Shown here: positions 28,715 through 39,072 of the stretch, piece by piece | How the letters are laid out: each line of letters opens with the position of its first letter | How positions within the stretch are numbered: position 1 is the stretch's first letter | Source: Flavobacteriaceae bacterium | Lineage (GTDB): Bacteria > Bacteroidota > Bacteroidia > Flavobacteriales > Flavobacteriaceae | Direction: 5' to 3' | Length of the DNA stretch: 64,000 nt | Assembly: GCA_947453195.1 (NCBI GenBank) | Contig: CANGFO010000005.1 | Location: forward strand, 1 to 64,000 | Notes under the pieces: model-generated | Seen by the model: the letters and a program-made list of their open reading frames with translations, nothing else | What the model was told of the DNA's origin: nothing | Databases searched by the model: none | Program-made: the position numbers and the translations under genes

Positions 28715-30058
28715 TTATTTCTTCTTTTTAGCATCTCTTTTTCGTTCCACACCTCGGTTTCTCGATTCGGTTTTTCTAGGTTTTGTTTTAGCTGGACCAC
28801 CAAGATTAACTTTCTGATTTTTCTTAGATTTTTCGTGAAAAGCAGCGCCACCTTCTTGTTTTACGCGTTTTAAAAGTTGTTTTACTTTCTTTTTATCTTT
28901 TTCAAATTCTAATAAGCGCTCGGATACTTCAACTTCTTCTGGAAAATCTAAAAACTCAATTTCTTTTTCCATTAGCATTTCCGCCTCAATTTGAATTTCT
29001 TCTTCCTTTGGGCTAATGAAACTTATAGCAATACCCGATTTGTCTGCACGTCCAGTTCTACCAATACGGTGAATGTATTGCTCTGGAATTTCTGTAAATT
29101 CAAAATTGATTACATGCGTAACATCCGAAATGTCTAATCCACGCGCCATTACATCAGTAGTTACTATTCCTCGTAACTCACCTGCCTGAAATGAAGCCAT
29201 GGTGTTTAATCGGTAGTTTTGTGATTTATTTGAATGGATAACTCCAAATTGCTCTGGGTAATTTTCTTCAATACTATTGGCAATTAAATCAACCGATTTT
29301 TTATTATTTGCAAAAATCAAAACCCTACTCGTATTTTCATCGGTAGCTAGAATATGATTCAGCAAATTTAGTTTGGTTAGAAAATTAGGTGTTGTATACG
29401 CTAATTGTTCAATTTTTTCTAAAGGTGTTCCTGATGGAGCTAAAGTGATTTCTTCTGGAAGTTCAAAATATTCTTCAAGCATTTCATCTACTTCATCAGT
29501 CATGGTTGCCGAGAATAAAATGTTTTGACGCTTGTTCTTCATCATAGATAATAAGGAGGTCACTTGAAAACGGAAACCTAAGTTTAAGATTTCGTCAAAC
29601 TCATCAATTACCAATTTTTGAAGTGAATCAAAGCGAACGACATTATCCAAAGCTAAATCCATCGTTCTACCTGGAGTTCCAACCAGGATGTCAATACCTT
29701 CATATACCGCTTTCTTTTGCGTATTGATGTTCACACCGCCATAAATACCTAAAGTTCTAACCGACATGTATTGGGTTAAACTTTCAATGACTTCAACGAT
29801 TTGAACTACCAATTCTCTTGTAGGTACAATAATCACCACTCGAGCAGAATCGGTTGGAACAAATTTCCATTGTTTTAATAGGGGTAACAAATAGGCTAAT
29901 GTTTTTCCGGTACCAGTTTGTGCAATTCCCATAACATCCCTTCCCGACATGATGGAAGAAAACGATTTTTCCTGAATTGGAGTTGGGGTAGTTAGACCTA
30001 AATCATCGACTGCTTTTTGTAAAGATTTAGGAAGATTGAATTGCTCAAAAGTACTCAT
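28715..30058 (-). CDS. DEAD-box RNA helicase
   Basis: AQTGTGKTLAYLLP, VIDEFDEIL (DEFD variant of motif II), FSATM, HRIGRTGR. Confidence 0.95.
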   Translation of the reverse strand: MSTFEQFNLPKSLQKAVDDLGLTTPTPIQEKSFSSIMSGRDVMGIAQTGTGKTLAYLLPLLKQWKFVPTDSARVVIIVPTRELVVQIVEVIESLTQYMSVRTLGIYGGVNINTQKKAVYEGIDILVGTPGRTMDLALDNVVRFDSLQKLVIDEFDEILNLGFRFQVTSLLSMMKNKRQNILFSATMTDEVDEMLEEYFELPEEITLAPSGTPLEKIEQLAYTTPNFLTKLNLLNHILATDENTSRVLIFANNKKSVDLIANSIEENYPEQFGVIHSNKSQNYRLNTMASFQAGELRGIVTTDVMARGLDISDVTHVINFEFTEIPEQYIHRIGRTGRADKSGIAISFISPKEEEIQIEAEMLMEKEIEFLDFPEEVEVSERLLEFEKDKKKVKQLLKRVKQEGGAAFHEKSKKNQKVNLGGPAKTKPRKTESRNRGVERKRDAKKKK

Positions 30059-30117
30059 TAGGTATTATTTTCGGCAAAGGTAAGGAATTCTTTTTTGGGT
30101 TTAGTCTTGCAAAATTA

Positions 30118-31959
30118 TTACTGATAGGGAATAAGTGCGGGCTGCCCAATTTGAAAATCACGAAACTCAATGTTGTTGTTTTGAAATGCATTGGTTTTAA
30201 TTATGTTACTTCCTTCAATAGGTAAAGAAGGGTAGTAGGAGAAGGACAATTGAAAGCTATTAAATACCAAGTAGTTGTTGTTTACCAATACTCCTATACC
30301 AATTTGAGAATACATTTTGTTGCTAAAAAAGATGTGATCGCCTTGGTCTAAAAAACCTAAGGTAAAATTGAAATACGGACTAAAATTAAAACCATACCAC
30401 TCTTTTTGATTGTAAGACTGCGTTTGAAATGTAGCTAAGAATTTTTTTGTCCCTGTAAGCGGAGCACTATTAAATCCAGGAATTCCATTTACGTCTATAA
30501 GGTTTAATCGGTCTTGTGTAGTGTTTATTCTATTGGTGCCAAGGACTAAAACGGGTTTGAAGAATTGTCTAAATTTCCAGGATCCAATTGGGAATAAATT
30601 AGTGAAATAATTCAATTCAAATTTATAAATGCTTTGTTCTGATTTTCCATTGTTAAAGAAGCTCCCAGCTTCAAAATTTCCTTGTAAATAACCAAAATTG
30701 AAATAGTTTCCATAGGAAAATCTTCCGCCAAAGTACGCTCTATTAATAGTGTTTTTATTTTCAAACCCGCCTGTTACAGCAAGTATCTTTCCATAGGGGA
30801 TGTCTTCTATGGTTCCAAAACGGAATAAATATTTGTCTTGATAAAATTTTTGGGTAGAAATTCCAATTGTAGCTAATGCTAATTTAGAAGAACTAAAATA
30901 GTGAAGCGGATCAAGAGTTATATCGGGTTTAGTTTGATAATTTGCATTAGTAAATCCAGCAGTTACAACTAGGTGAGAGGTTTTGGAAATTTCTGCTTTC
31001 CTTCCAAAAACATTAAATGAATGACCTCCCCAAAAGGAATACGAATTGGTATTGAAGTTTTGAGTAACTGCAATCGAATTTTGATCAAAAAGAGTTTGAT
31101 TGAAAGACTTGTAGTCAAAATACATTCCTCCCGCCCAATGGGTGAAAGTAGAGTAAAAGGGGCGATCAACTTTTATTGATTTGTAGGTGTTGTTGTATAG
31201 ATCTTTTTTTGAAGCAACCGAAGTATTTATGAAAGTGTTTAATACGTTTGGAATAGTATATTTGGAATCATACCCATAATTATTTGCCGTGCTGTTGTCT
31301 AAACTTTTTAAATAATTAATATCAAATTCGTGACCTAATCCTATAAAGTTTCTTTCATTGATGTCAAAATTTGACACGTTGTTGGAATAAGCACCCGTTA
31401 TAGCAGCACTCCAAGTATCTAAAACCCGAATAGAAACATCAATTGAATCCTTGCAATTTGGTATAGCTACTGGCAAAATTTTCACACTTCGAACATACCG
31501 CTGCCCACGTATTAAACGTTCTGATTCTTTTAGTAATAAGGAATCTAGTTCTTCGTTTTTATTGAATAATAGTAAATTTCGGATTGTCCAATTTTTTGTT
31601 TTTATGTGTAAGGAGTTTCCAATTTTCTCTAATTTATTTGTGGGAATACTATTTTTGTTTTCTGCTGAAAACCCAAATGGATCAAGCGTTTCAATTGTGA
31701 TGTTTCTAATTATTTTGCAATTGTAATTTGAATAGTCAACTGGAGCAATTGAAGCAGAATTTTGTCTTTTTTTATTGCTTATTTCAGAAGCATCAACACT
31801 GCGAAATAGGATTTTATGCATGAATTTATAGAATTTCTTTTCTTGTGATATTTTATAAATTTTAGTGTAAACACTATCCGATTTAGTTGAAACACTGGTT
31901 TGAGCTGTCATATTGAAACTGCCCAAGAAATAGACCAATATGTACAAATAGTTTCGCAA
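30118..31959 (-). CDS. Outer-membrane protein with POTRA-like N-terminus and Omp85-like barrel
   Basis: Signal peptide; IIRNITIETLDPFGF...RYVRSVKILPV...DSIDVSIRVLDTWS; C-terminal aromatic beta strands. Confidence 0.65.
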   Translation of the reverse strand: MRNYLYILVYFLGSFNMTAQTSVSTKSDSVYTKIYKISQEKKFYKFMHKILFRSVDASEISNKKRQNSASIAPVDYSNYNCKIIRNITIETLDPFGFSAENKNSIPTNKLEKIGNSLHIKTKNWTIRNLLLFNKNEELDSLLLKESERLIRGQRYVRSVKILPVAIPNCKDSIDVSIRVLDTWSAAITGAYSNNVSNFDINERNFIGLGHEFDINYLKSLDNSTANNYGYDSKYTIPNVLNTFINTSVASKKDLYNNTYKSIKVDRPFYSTFTHWAGGMYFDYKSFNQTLFDQNSIAVTQNFNTNSYSFWGGHSFNVFGRKAEISKTSHLVVTAGFTNANYQTKPDITLDPLHYFSSSKLALATIGISTQKFYQDKYLFRFGTIEDIPYGKILAVTGGFENKNTINRAYFGGRFSYGNYFNFGYLQGNFEAGSFFNNGKSEQSIYKFELNYFTNLFPIGSWKFRQFFKPVLVLGTNRINTTQDRLNLIDVNGIPGFNSAPLTGTKKFLATFQTQSYNQKEWYGFNFSPYFNFTLGFLDQGDHIFFSNKMYSQIGIGVLVNNNYLVFNSFQLSFSYYPSLPIEGSNIIKTNAFQNNNIEFRDFQIGQPALIPYQ

Positions 31960-32023
31960 TGCTTACTGTTTTAGATTATAAAGATATCATATTAATATTT
32001 GAAATGCTACAGCTTTAACAAAA

Positions 32024-32054
32024 CAAAAAATCCCTAATAAATTAGGGATTTTAG
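32024..32054 (-). terminator. Terminator for the nucleoid-associated protein gene
   Basis: aaaaaatccctaataaattagggatttt. Confidence 0.8.
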
Positions 32055-32069
32055 AAATAATATAAAGGG

Positions 32070-33128
32070 TTAAGATTTTTGCTCTTTATTAAAATAAACC
32101 AAGTAATAATACATTTGTTTTTCTTCATCCCATCCTTTTTCTACAAATTTCTCAACGCTTTCTGCATTAATAAAATCTAATTTAATTTGAATATTTGTAT
32201 CTAAATTAATTACATTTTTAATTGATTTTCTAGCGTCAGTTACTGCTGCATTAGCAATAGGGAAGGTTGTCACATCTTCAATGCTGTATTTTTCTCCACG
32301 GTCTGCTTTATAGCTTTTAAACTCCGGAATCAAGTCTGGGTTTTCCATTACATCGTTCAAGAATGCTGTTTCTTCAAAATTATCGTTTTTTGCAAAATGA
32401 TTCACTGCACGATTCATAAACATTACTTCTTGCTTTTTGTCTTCGGCAGGAAAAACAATTTCTTTTGCAAATTCTTGACAGAATTTCAAATATTTTTTAG
32501 TCATGAAATTTTCATCCTGAAACGCATCTACCGAAAGGAAATGCTCCAACCAATAGCGCGCATCATAGCGGTTGCTATCAACAGTTAAGATTTTGTAACC
32601 TTCCTCTTTCTTGTGGTTGAAAATCAAGCAGCCTTTGTCTAACTTATTTAAGTTAATACCTTCTTGCAGAATCATTTCTAAAGTGCTTTCTTTTTCTTCA
32701 AATTGTAAGAAATCGTTACGCAATTCACTTTTAAAAACGCCAATTGCATCAACTACATTATTATCAATTGATACATTAGTCAAATAGGTTACATATACCT
32801 CTCCGTTTTTAATGTGTGGATGATTGGATTGCTCAAATAAATGCTGGGTAATTTTTTTAGAAACTTCATGAACAGCACTAGGATTGGTGAAAATTTCAGC
32901 TGCAAATTTGAACATTTCATTGTATTCTAAATCTACTTCATGAGCAAATTGATAATAATTTTCTTCTTTTTCACGAAAAGATCTAAAGAAATATTCTTTC
33001 AGAATAGGAACTATTTCATCATTTAAACCATATTGGTTCTCTGATAAGAAAATTGCTTCATTGCGGCTTTTATTTCCAACTTTATGAATAGATAAAGTTT
33101 CGATGTGCGTATTAAATAGGTTAATCAT
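32070..33128 (-). CDS. Nucleoid-associated protein (NdpA/YejK, 37-kDa family)
   Basis: IHKVGNKSRNEAIFLSEN; GCLIFNHKKEEGYKILTVDSN...ARYWLEHFLSVD. Confidence 0.8.
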   Translation of the reverse strand: MINLFNTHIETLSIHKVGNKSRNEAIFLSENQYGLNDEIVPILKEYFFRSFREKEENYYQFAHEVDLEYNEMFKFAAEIFTNPSAVHEVSKKITQHLFEQSNHPHIKNGEVYVTYLTNVSIDNNVVDAIGVFKSELRNDFLQFEEKESTLEMILQEGINLNKLDKGCLIFNHKKEEGYKILTVDSNRYDARYWLEHFLSVDAFQDENFMTKKYLKFCQEFAKEIVFPAEDKKQEVMFMNRAVNHFAKNDNFEETAFLNDVMENPDLIPEFKSYKADRGEKYSIEDVTTFPIANAAVTDARKSIKNVINLDTNIQIKLDFINAESVEKFVEKGWDEEKQMYYYLVYFNKEQKS

Positions 33129-33171
33129 TTTTTAAGTTGCTAAGGTGTTTAGGTCCTAAGTTGCTGAGGTT

Positions 33172-33530
33172 TTAGTTTCGTTCTTTTATTTTGTTAATGA
33201 AGGAAACAAGCATTCTCTCTAACTCACGGCTGTCCTCATAAAGGTTATTAAATTCTATTTCATTAATGTAATTTATATTTTTGCAATTTCCAATTGTGTC
33301 TGAAATTCAAATAAGGAACTAATTGACACATTTAAAAATCTTAAGTATTCTTTGTTGCTTTCTCTTCCACAACCTTCTGCAATATTAATCGGTACTGAAA
33401 TTATGCATCTTCTAATTTGTGAAGTCAATCCGAAAATTTCTTCTTTTGGAAATTGTAAAGTACTACTATAAGTATTTGTCACTAAGTTCATGGCTTTTTG
33501 CCAAATGAGAAGGTTTCTAAAATTACTCAT
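33172..33530 (-). pseudogene. Four-helix-bundle (23S rRNA intervening-sequence type) protein interrupted by a one-base frameshift
   Basis: ORF stops at 33273 (...TQLEIAKI*), but a shifted frame continues NINYINEIEFNNLYEDSRELERMLVSFINKIKERN* to 33172. Confidence 0.8.
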
Positions 33531-33614
33531 GATTTTTAATATTTAAGTTCAATTAAATATACAATAAAAATCTCAGAACCTTTTTTTTCTTAGTGTCTCA
33601 TAGCCTAAAAGAAA

Positions 33615-34187
33615 TTAATTCCAATTCTCTTCAAATCCGTAATCTTCAAAGCTGTCGTCTCCGCTAAACATATCTAAATCGTCTTCGTCTAAATCGTCTT
33701 CAAATTCATTGTAGCTTTCTTCTTCATCAAAGTCGGAAACAAAATGTTTTTCCATGGCTTCTGCAGGCATTTCTCCATGAGTAAACAACAAGTTAGGGTA
33801 GATTACTCCGGGCTCTATTGAATCTTCAATTGCTGCAAGTTCCACTAAGAAAGTCCACATATTTATAAAATCATACACGTAAATGATCTTAGTGTTTTCA
33901 TCATCTAAGATGGAATTTAAAGTATAATCGCTCATGATTTTGGTTTCTCCAGGAATATCACCTGCATCAAACATCGGAATTTCGTCCTCTTGATTCCAAG
34001 TGTCATCACAAGTATAAAAAGAAGCCACTTCCAATCCGTCAAAGCCAAAAGCGTTAACAATTGCATTGTGTAAATCTTCTAAAGTATCATTCTCTAAGAT
34101 GGCGATATCTCTAAATACATCTTCTTCTGCATCTAGAATTACTCTAAATTTATAGACCATAGGTTGTAATTTTATTTGAGAGCTCAA
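33615..34187 (-). CDS. Plasmid pRiA4b ORF-3-like family protein
   Basis: YKFRVILDAEEDVFRDIAILENDTLEDLHNAIVNAFGFDGLEVASFY; acidic C-terminus. Confidence 0.8.
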   Translation of the reverse strand: MSSQIKLQPMVYKFRVILDAEEDVFRDIAILENDTLEDLHNAIVNAFGFDGLEVASFYTCDDTWNQEDEIPMFDAGDIPGETKIMSDYTLNSILDDENTKIIYVYDFINMWTFLVELAAIEDSIEPGVIYPNLLFTHGEMPAEAMEKHFVSDFDEEESYNEFEDDLDEDDLDMFSGDDSFEDYGFEENWN

Positions 34188-34290
34188 ATGTAAAATATTA
34201 ATTAGGAATATCGAATTAAGAAATACGAATTGTTGATAATATTTTTAATTGAAAAGGAATTTGTATTTTTGGATTTTCAACCAAATTCAT

Positions 34291-35052
34291 ATGAAAATTG
34301 TAATCTCTCCTGCCAAAACTTTAGATTTTGAAACGCCATTGCCTACTAAGGAATATTCGGAATATGGATTTCAAAAGCAATCACTTGCAATTGATAAAGT
34401 ATTAAAGAAGAAAAAACCCAAACAGTTGGCTGAATTAATGGCTATTTCGGATAAGTTGGCCGATTTAAATTGGCAGCGAAATCAGGAGCGAAATGTGGCA
34501 GAAATTACTCCCGAAAATTCGCGTCCTGCTATTTTCGCTTTCAGTGGGGAAGTGTATGTTGGTTTGGATGCTTATTCGTTATCAGAAGATAATATAAACC
34601 TTTTGCAAGACCGTTTGCGAATATTATCTGGATTGTATGGTTTGCTAAAGCCATTGGATTTAATGCAGCCGTATCGATTGGAAATGGGAACCAAACTTGC
34701 TATTGGGACTAAAAAGAATTTGTATGAATTTTGGAAGGCAACTTTAACCAAGGAATTGAATTCGCAATTAGAGAAACACGAACTTTTCATTAATCTTGCC
34801 AGTGCTGAATATTTTGATGCAGTCGATGTAAAGAAACTGAAAGTTCCAGTAATCACTCCAGAATTTAAAGATTACAAAGACGGCAAATTAAAAATGATTA
34901 GTTTTTTTGCTAAGAAGGCTAGGGGGATGATGGTACGATATATTGTAGATACCCATGCACAAACTATTGAGGATTTAAAAGGATTTAATTATGAAGGCTA
35001 TGCTTTTGATGCTAATTTGAGTAAAGGAACTACTTTAGTTTTTACTAGATAA
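34291..35052 (+). CDS. yaaA: Peroxide stress protein YaaA
   Basis: MKIVISPAKTLDFETPLPTKEYSE; YRLEMGTKLAIG; SFFAKKARGMMVRYI. Start 34291. Confidence 0.93.
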   Translation: MKIVISPAKTLDFETPLPTKEYSEYGFQKQSLAIDKVLKKKKPKQLAELMAISDKLADLNWQRNQERNVAEITPENSRPAIFAFSGEVYVGLDAYSLSEDNINLLQDRLRILSGLYGLLKPLDLMQPYRLEMGTKLAIGTKKNLYEFWKATLTKELNSQLEKHELFINLASAEYFDAVDVKKLKVPVITPEFKDYKDGKLKMISFFAKKARGMMVRYIVDTHAQTIEDLKGFNYEGYAFDANLSKGTTLVFTR

Positions 35053-35055
35053 TAA

Positions 35056-35089
35056 TAAAAAACCTCTGAAATTTCAGAGGTTTTTTATT
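35056..35089. terminator. Bidirectional terminator
   Basis: aaaaaacctctgaaatttcagaggttttttatt. Confidence 0.85.
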
Positions 35090-36665
35090 AATGAGAAGCA
35101 TCAGCAAGACTAATTTTACTTTGCCCTTTTTTGATTAAAAATATAATCGGGATACAAAATAAAAACAACAGCCCAAGAGCCATAAATATATCCATATAAG
35201 ATAAAACGGTGCTTTGTTTTAATACTGAATAATCCAGTACTTGGTAGGCTTTTTTCAAGGCTTCGTTAGCGCTAAATCCTTTCGACATAAATCCTTTTTG
35301 TAAAACCAATATGCGTTGTTGCACTTCCAATCGGCTTCCGTTAAGATTCATCAATAAATCTACTCGGTGTTTTTGAGTTAATCGAGTTATGAACGTTGTT
35401 ATAATTGCAATACCAAAAGACCCTCCAAGTTGACGCATCATTCCGGTAAAGGCGGCACCTTCTCCAATGCTTTTTCCTTTTAAGGTTGAAAGCGATAGGG
35501 TAGTAATGGGTACAAAAAGTAACCCCATACCAATCCCTCTTAAGATTAGAGACCAAAAGAAATGTTCTACCCCTGTGTCTGGCGTCATGGCATTTCGCAT
35601 CAAGAAGGTAAATAGAAAGAAAATTACAAATCCTACTGCAACCATGTATCCTTGTGGAACCCCTTTTTGAATCATTTTTCCAATAAAAGGCATCATGAAT
35701 GCAGTGGTTAAAGATCCAGGAATTAATAATAATCCGGCATCGGTAGCCGTCCATCCTAAAATGGATTGCGTGTAAATAGGAATGATAAGCGTTGATCCAT
35801 ACAATCCAAATCCTAAAATGAAAGACATCAAAATACCAATTCTTAGATTTCCATCTTTCAATACACTTAGATTTACAATTGGAAATTTATAGCTTAATTG
35901 CCTCCAAACAAATGCTAATAATCCTAATAAAGAAACGATACTCAATGTAAGAATCAATTCATCATTAAACCAATCGTCTTGCTGACCGTGTTCTAAAACA
36001 AATTGTAACGAACCAATAAAGGCAGCTAAGAAAAAGATTCCCCACCAATCAACTTGATTGGCTTTAAGTTTTTCGCCGTATTTCGGACTTCTAACAAAGG
36101 TTAGCGTAAGTATTGTTGCAATTATACCAATTGGAATGTTGATGTAAAAAATGAAAGGCCAAGAAAAGTGATCCACAATATAACCTCCTAATGGCGGACC
36201 TAATGTAGGTCCAACAATTACCCCCATACCATAAATTGCTTGCGCCATACCCCGTTTTGCAACAGGATAACTTTCGGTAATAATGGTTTGTGCTGTTACA
36301 AGTAAGGCACCACCTCCAAGACCTTGAACAAATCTAAAGGCTACTAATTCCCAGATATTAGATGCATTTCCGCAAAGAAAAGAGGAGACTGTAAAGATAA
36401 TAATGGAAAAGGCAAAGTAATTTCTACGTCCAAATTGTTGTGACAACCAACTCGTCATTGGAATCACAATTACATTGGCGATAGCATAGGCAGTAATTAC
36501 CCAGGCTACATCGGTAAGTGTAGCACCAAGACTTCCGCGCATGTTGGTTAATGCCACGTTTACAATGGTGGTGTCTACAATTTCTAATAAGGCGCAAAGT
36601 ACCGCGGTGATGGTTATAATAACCCTCCTGTAGCCATATTCTACTAAATCGTCTGCTTGTACCAT
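35088..36665 (-). CDS. DHA2-family multidrug efflux MFS permease (EmrB-like)
   Basis: ALLEIVDTTIVNVALTNMRGSLGA; about 14 TM segments. Confidence 0.92.
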   Translation of the reverse strand: MVQADDLVEYGYRRVIITITAVLCALLEIVDTTIVNVALTNMRGSLGATLTDVAWVITAYAIANVIVIPMTSWLSQQFGRRNYFAFSIIIFTVSSFLCGNASNIWELVAFRFVQGLGGGALLVTAQTIITESYPVAKRGMAQAIYGMGVIVGPTLGPPLGGYIVDHFSWPFIFYINIPIGIIATILTLTFVRSPKYGEKLKANQVDWWGIFFLAAFIGSLQFVLEHGQQDDWFNDELILTLSIVSLLGLLAFVWRQLSYKFPIVNLSVLKDGNLRIGILMSFILGFGLYGSTLIIPIYTQSILGWTATDAGLLLIPGSLTTAFMMPFIGKMIQKGVPQGYMVAVGFVIFFLFTFLMRNAMTPDTGVEHFFWSLILRGIGMGLLFVPITTLSLSTLKGKSIGEGAAFTGMMRQLGGSFGIAIITTFITRLTQKHRVDLLMNLNGSRLEVQQRILVLQKGFMSKGFSANEALKKAYQVLDYSVLKQSTVLSYMDIFMALGLLFLFCIPIIFLIKKGQSKISLADASH

Positions 36666-36670
36666 TTTAA

Positions 36671-37750
36671 TTATTTCAAGTGTACGTCTACGTCTACATT
36701 CATTCCTGGGCGAAGTAACTTGATTTTTTCCGCGTCATTATCGGTGTCAATAGCGATTTTAACAGGAAGACGTTGAATTGTTTTTACGAAGTTTCCGGTA
36801 GCATTATCTGGAGGCAAAATAGAAAATCGTGCTCCTGTAGCTGGAGAAAAACTGGTGATTGTACCTTTAAATTCGGTGTCAGGATACGCATCCACTTTAA
36901 TAGTTACTTTTTGACCAATAACCATTTTATTTAATTGCGTTTCTTTAAAATTAGCAGTTACCCAGGCTTCCGAATTATTGATAATGTAAAATAACGATTG
37001 TCCCGGTTGAATAAATTGCCCTGGTTGAACGGCTATTTTAGAAACTTGACCGTCAATTGCTGCTGTAACTACGGTATAATTTAAATTTAATTGAGCAGCA
37101 TCAAATAGTGCTTGCGCTTTTTTAATGTTTGCCGAAGCCACTTCTGCTTGTTTGTTAGAAACAGTAGTTCGAGCGGAAGCTACATTCTTTTGAAAAGAAC
37201 TTGCTTTTTGTTGCTCTTGTAAAATGCGTAACTGACTTTGTGCTTCAAGTTTTGCAGCTTCTGCTTGCTCGTATTGCTGCTTTGTAATACTGTGATTTTT
37301 ATACAAATTAGCATAGCGATCAAAATCATTTGAAGCGCGCGTTAATCTAATTTTAGCAGTTTCTATATTTCCTTTAGCCGATTGCACGTTGGCATCCGAA
37401 ACGGAAACATTTGCTAGAGCAGTTCCTATATCTGCTTTTGAAGCCTCAAAACTTCCTTCGGCAGCTAATAAAGCGGCTTTTGCTTCTTCAACTTTAACTA
37501 AATAATCTTTGTTGTCAATGGTGAATAAGGTATCTCCCTTTTTTACAAAATCATTGTCTTTTACATACACCTTAGTGATATAACCAGCTACCCTTGGTAT
37601 AATAGGGTTCATGTTTTTCTCTATTTGAGCATCATCAGTTGTTTCATGTGCTTGCGCATGCAAATATTTATAGGTGCCGTAAGATCCTCCTACAAGTATT
37701 AATGTAGCAAATATCAGGATGAATTTTTTATTAGTTTGAGTCTTTTCCAT
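36671..37750 (-). CDS. HlyD/EmrA-type membrane fusion protein
   Basis: AHETTDDAQIEKNMNPIIPRVAGYITKVYVKDNDFVKKGDTLFTID. Confidence 0.92.
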   Translation of the reverse strand: MEKTQTNKKFILIFATLILVGGSYGTYKYLHAQAHETTDDAQIEKNMNPIIPRVAGYITKVYVKDNDFVKKGDTLFTIDNKDYLVKVEEAKAALLAAEGSFEASKADIGTALANVSVSDANVQSAKGNIETAKIRLTRASNDFDRYANLYKNHSITKQQYEQAEAAKLEAQSQLRILQEQQKASSFQKNVASARTTVSNKQAEVASANIKKAQALFDAAQLNLNYTVVTAAIDGQVSKIAVQPGQFIQPGQSLFYIINNSEAWVTANFKETQLNKMVIGQKVTIKVDAYPDTEFKGTITSFSPATGARFSILPPDNATGNFVKTIQRLPVKIAIDTDNDAEKIKLLRPGMNVDVDVHLK

Positions 37751-37758
37751 GGTGTTTA

Positions 37759-39072
37759 TTATTTAGTTGGTGTAGTTAAGTTGAATGAATTTATAAGTTT
37801 TCCGGATGCAAATTGTAATTGGTAGTATTTAAGAGCGATTTCTGCTTGGCTTAGAGCTAGATTTATTTTGCTTTGCAATTGCATTACATCCGCCTCTAAT
37901 AAATCGTTTGTATTAGCTAAGCTGTTGTCGTATTTGTCTTTTATAATTCTATAGTTTTCGATAGCTTGTTCAGAAGCTAACGCATAAACCTTACTTTGTT
38001 GCAAGGAAAGCGAATAGTTTTCTTGAGCTTGCTGCGTTTCTTCTTTTATTTTATCTGATAATTGTGTAATGGCTTGTTTTGCTTCCTGCGATTTGATTTT
38101 GGCAAGTTTTACTTCTTTTCCATTTTTAAAAATAGAAGCCAAATCATAATTGAAGCCAACTCCCAAATTCATAGCGTTGGTTACCGAAATAGTATTTTTT
38201 AAATCCAATGCAATATAGCCGCCTGTTAAGGCTAGTGAAGGGTAGTAGCCAGCTTTAGCGACTTTAATTCTTGCGTCACTTGCTTTTTGTTGAAAGTTTA
38301 AAGCTTCCAAATCATTGCGTAGAGCCGTAATGGTTAGCATTTGGTTGGTAGCCATGTCTTTTTTTACTGCCTCAATATCTATATCGATGCTGGTGTTTTC
38401 TGGCAAATGCAAAAGAGAAACTAATTGGTAGTTTATAACGTTCACATTCTTTTGGGCAGTAGCTAAAGAAAGCGCCACATTAGATTCTTGTAGTTGAACT
38501 TTTAATAAATCATTTCGAGCTAATATACCGTTATCAACCATGGCAGAAAAATCTTTAGTACGCTGTTGTGTGCTTTTAAAATTTTCTTTAAGTAAACTAA
38601 CCATTTCAGTTGATTTATATAAACTTGCAAATAATTCAACTACATCTAAAGCTAATTCTTCTTTAGTGTGCGAGGCGGTAAAACTTTGAGCTTTATAATT
38701 GTTTTCTGAGGCAGAAATACTGTTTTTTATTTTGAATCCGCTAAAGATTGGCAAGGCAACATTGGCTTGTCCAAGAAGTAACTGACTCACGTCAAGTCCG
38801 CTTCCAGAACCACCTAAATGCGAATTGACATTTGCTCCTGATAAATGCATGTATTGCCCCGAAACTTTAATACTTGGGTACTGATTGTTTTTCATTATCT
38901 CCATTTCTAGTTTGGAGGCAGCAACTTTGGTATTAGCTAAAATTGCGTCGTTGCTGTTTGTTATTACGAGTGCAATGGCGTCTGTGAGCGACATGGTTTT
39001 TCTTTCCTGGGCATAGCTGATGCTATAAATGGAAAGAAAAAGCACAAATCCTTGAAGTAATTTAGTTTTCAT
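37759..39072 (-). CDS. TolC-family outer-membrane efflux protein
   Basis: Signal peptide and two OEP-like coiled-coil halves; co-oriented with the MFP/MFS genes. Confidence 0.9.
   Translation of the reverse strand: MKTKLLQGFVLFLSIYSISYAQERKTMSLTDAIALVITNSNDAILANTKVAASKLEMEIMKNNQYPSIKVSGQYMHLSGANVNSHLGGSGSGLDVSQLLLGQANVALPIFSGFKIKNSISASENNYKAQSFTASHTKEELALDVVELFASLYKSTEMVSLLKENFKSTQQRTKDFSAMVDNGILARNDLLKVQLQESNVALSLATAQKNVNVINYQLVSLLHLPENTSIDIDIEAVKKDMATNQMLTITALRNDLEALNFQQKASDARIKVAKAGYYPSLALTGGYIALDLKNTISVTNAMNLGVGFNYDLASIFKNGKEVKLAKIKSQEAKQAITQLSDKIKEETQQAQENYSLSLQQSKVYALASEQAIENYRIIKDKYDNSLANTNDLLEADVMQLQSKINLALSQAEIALKYYQLQFASGKLINSFNLTTPTK

Noticed and set aside
33615-34187. pRiA4b ORF-3-like protein as evidence of a plasmid or mobile element
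   Set aside because: The family is chromosomal in many Bacteroidota; no transposase, integrase or terminal repeats nearby.
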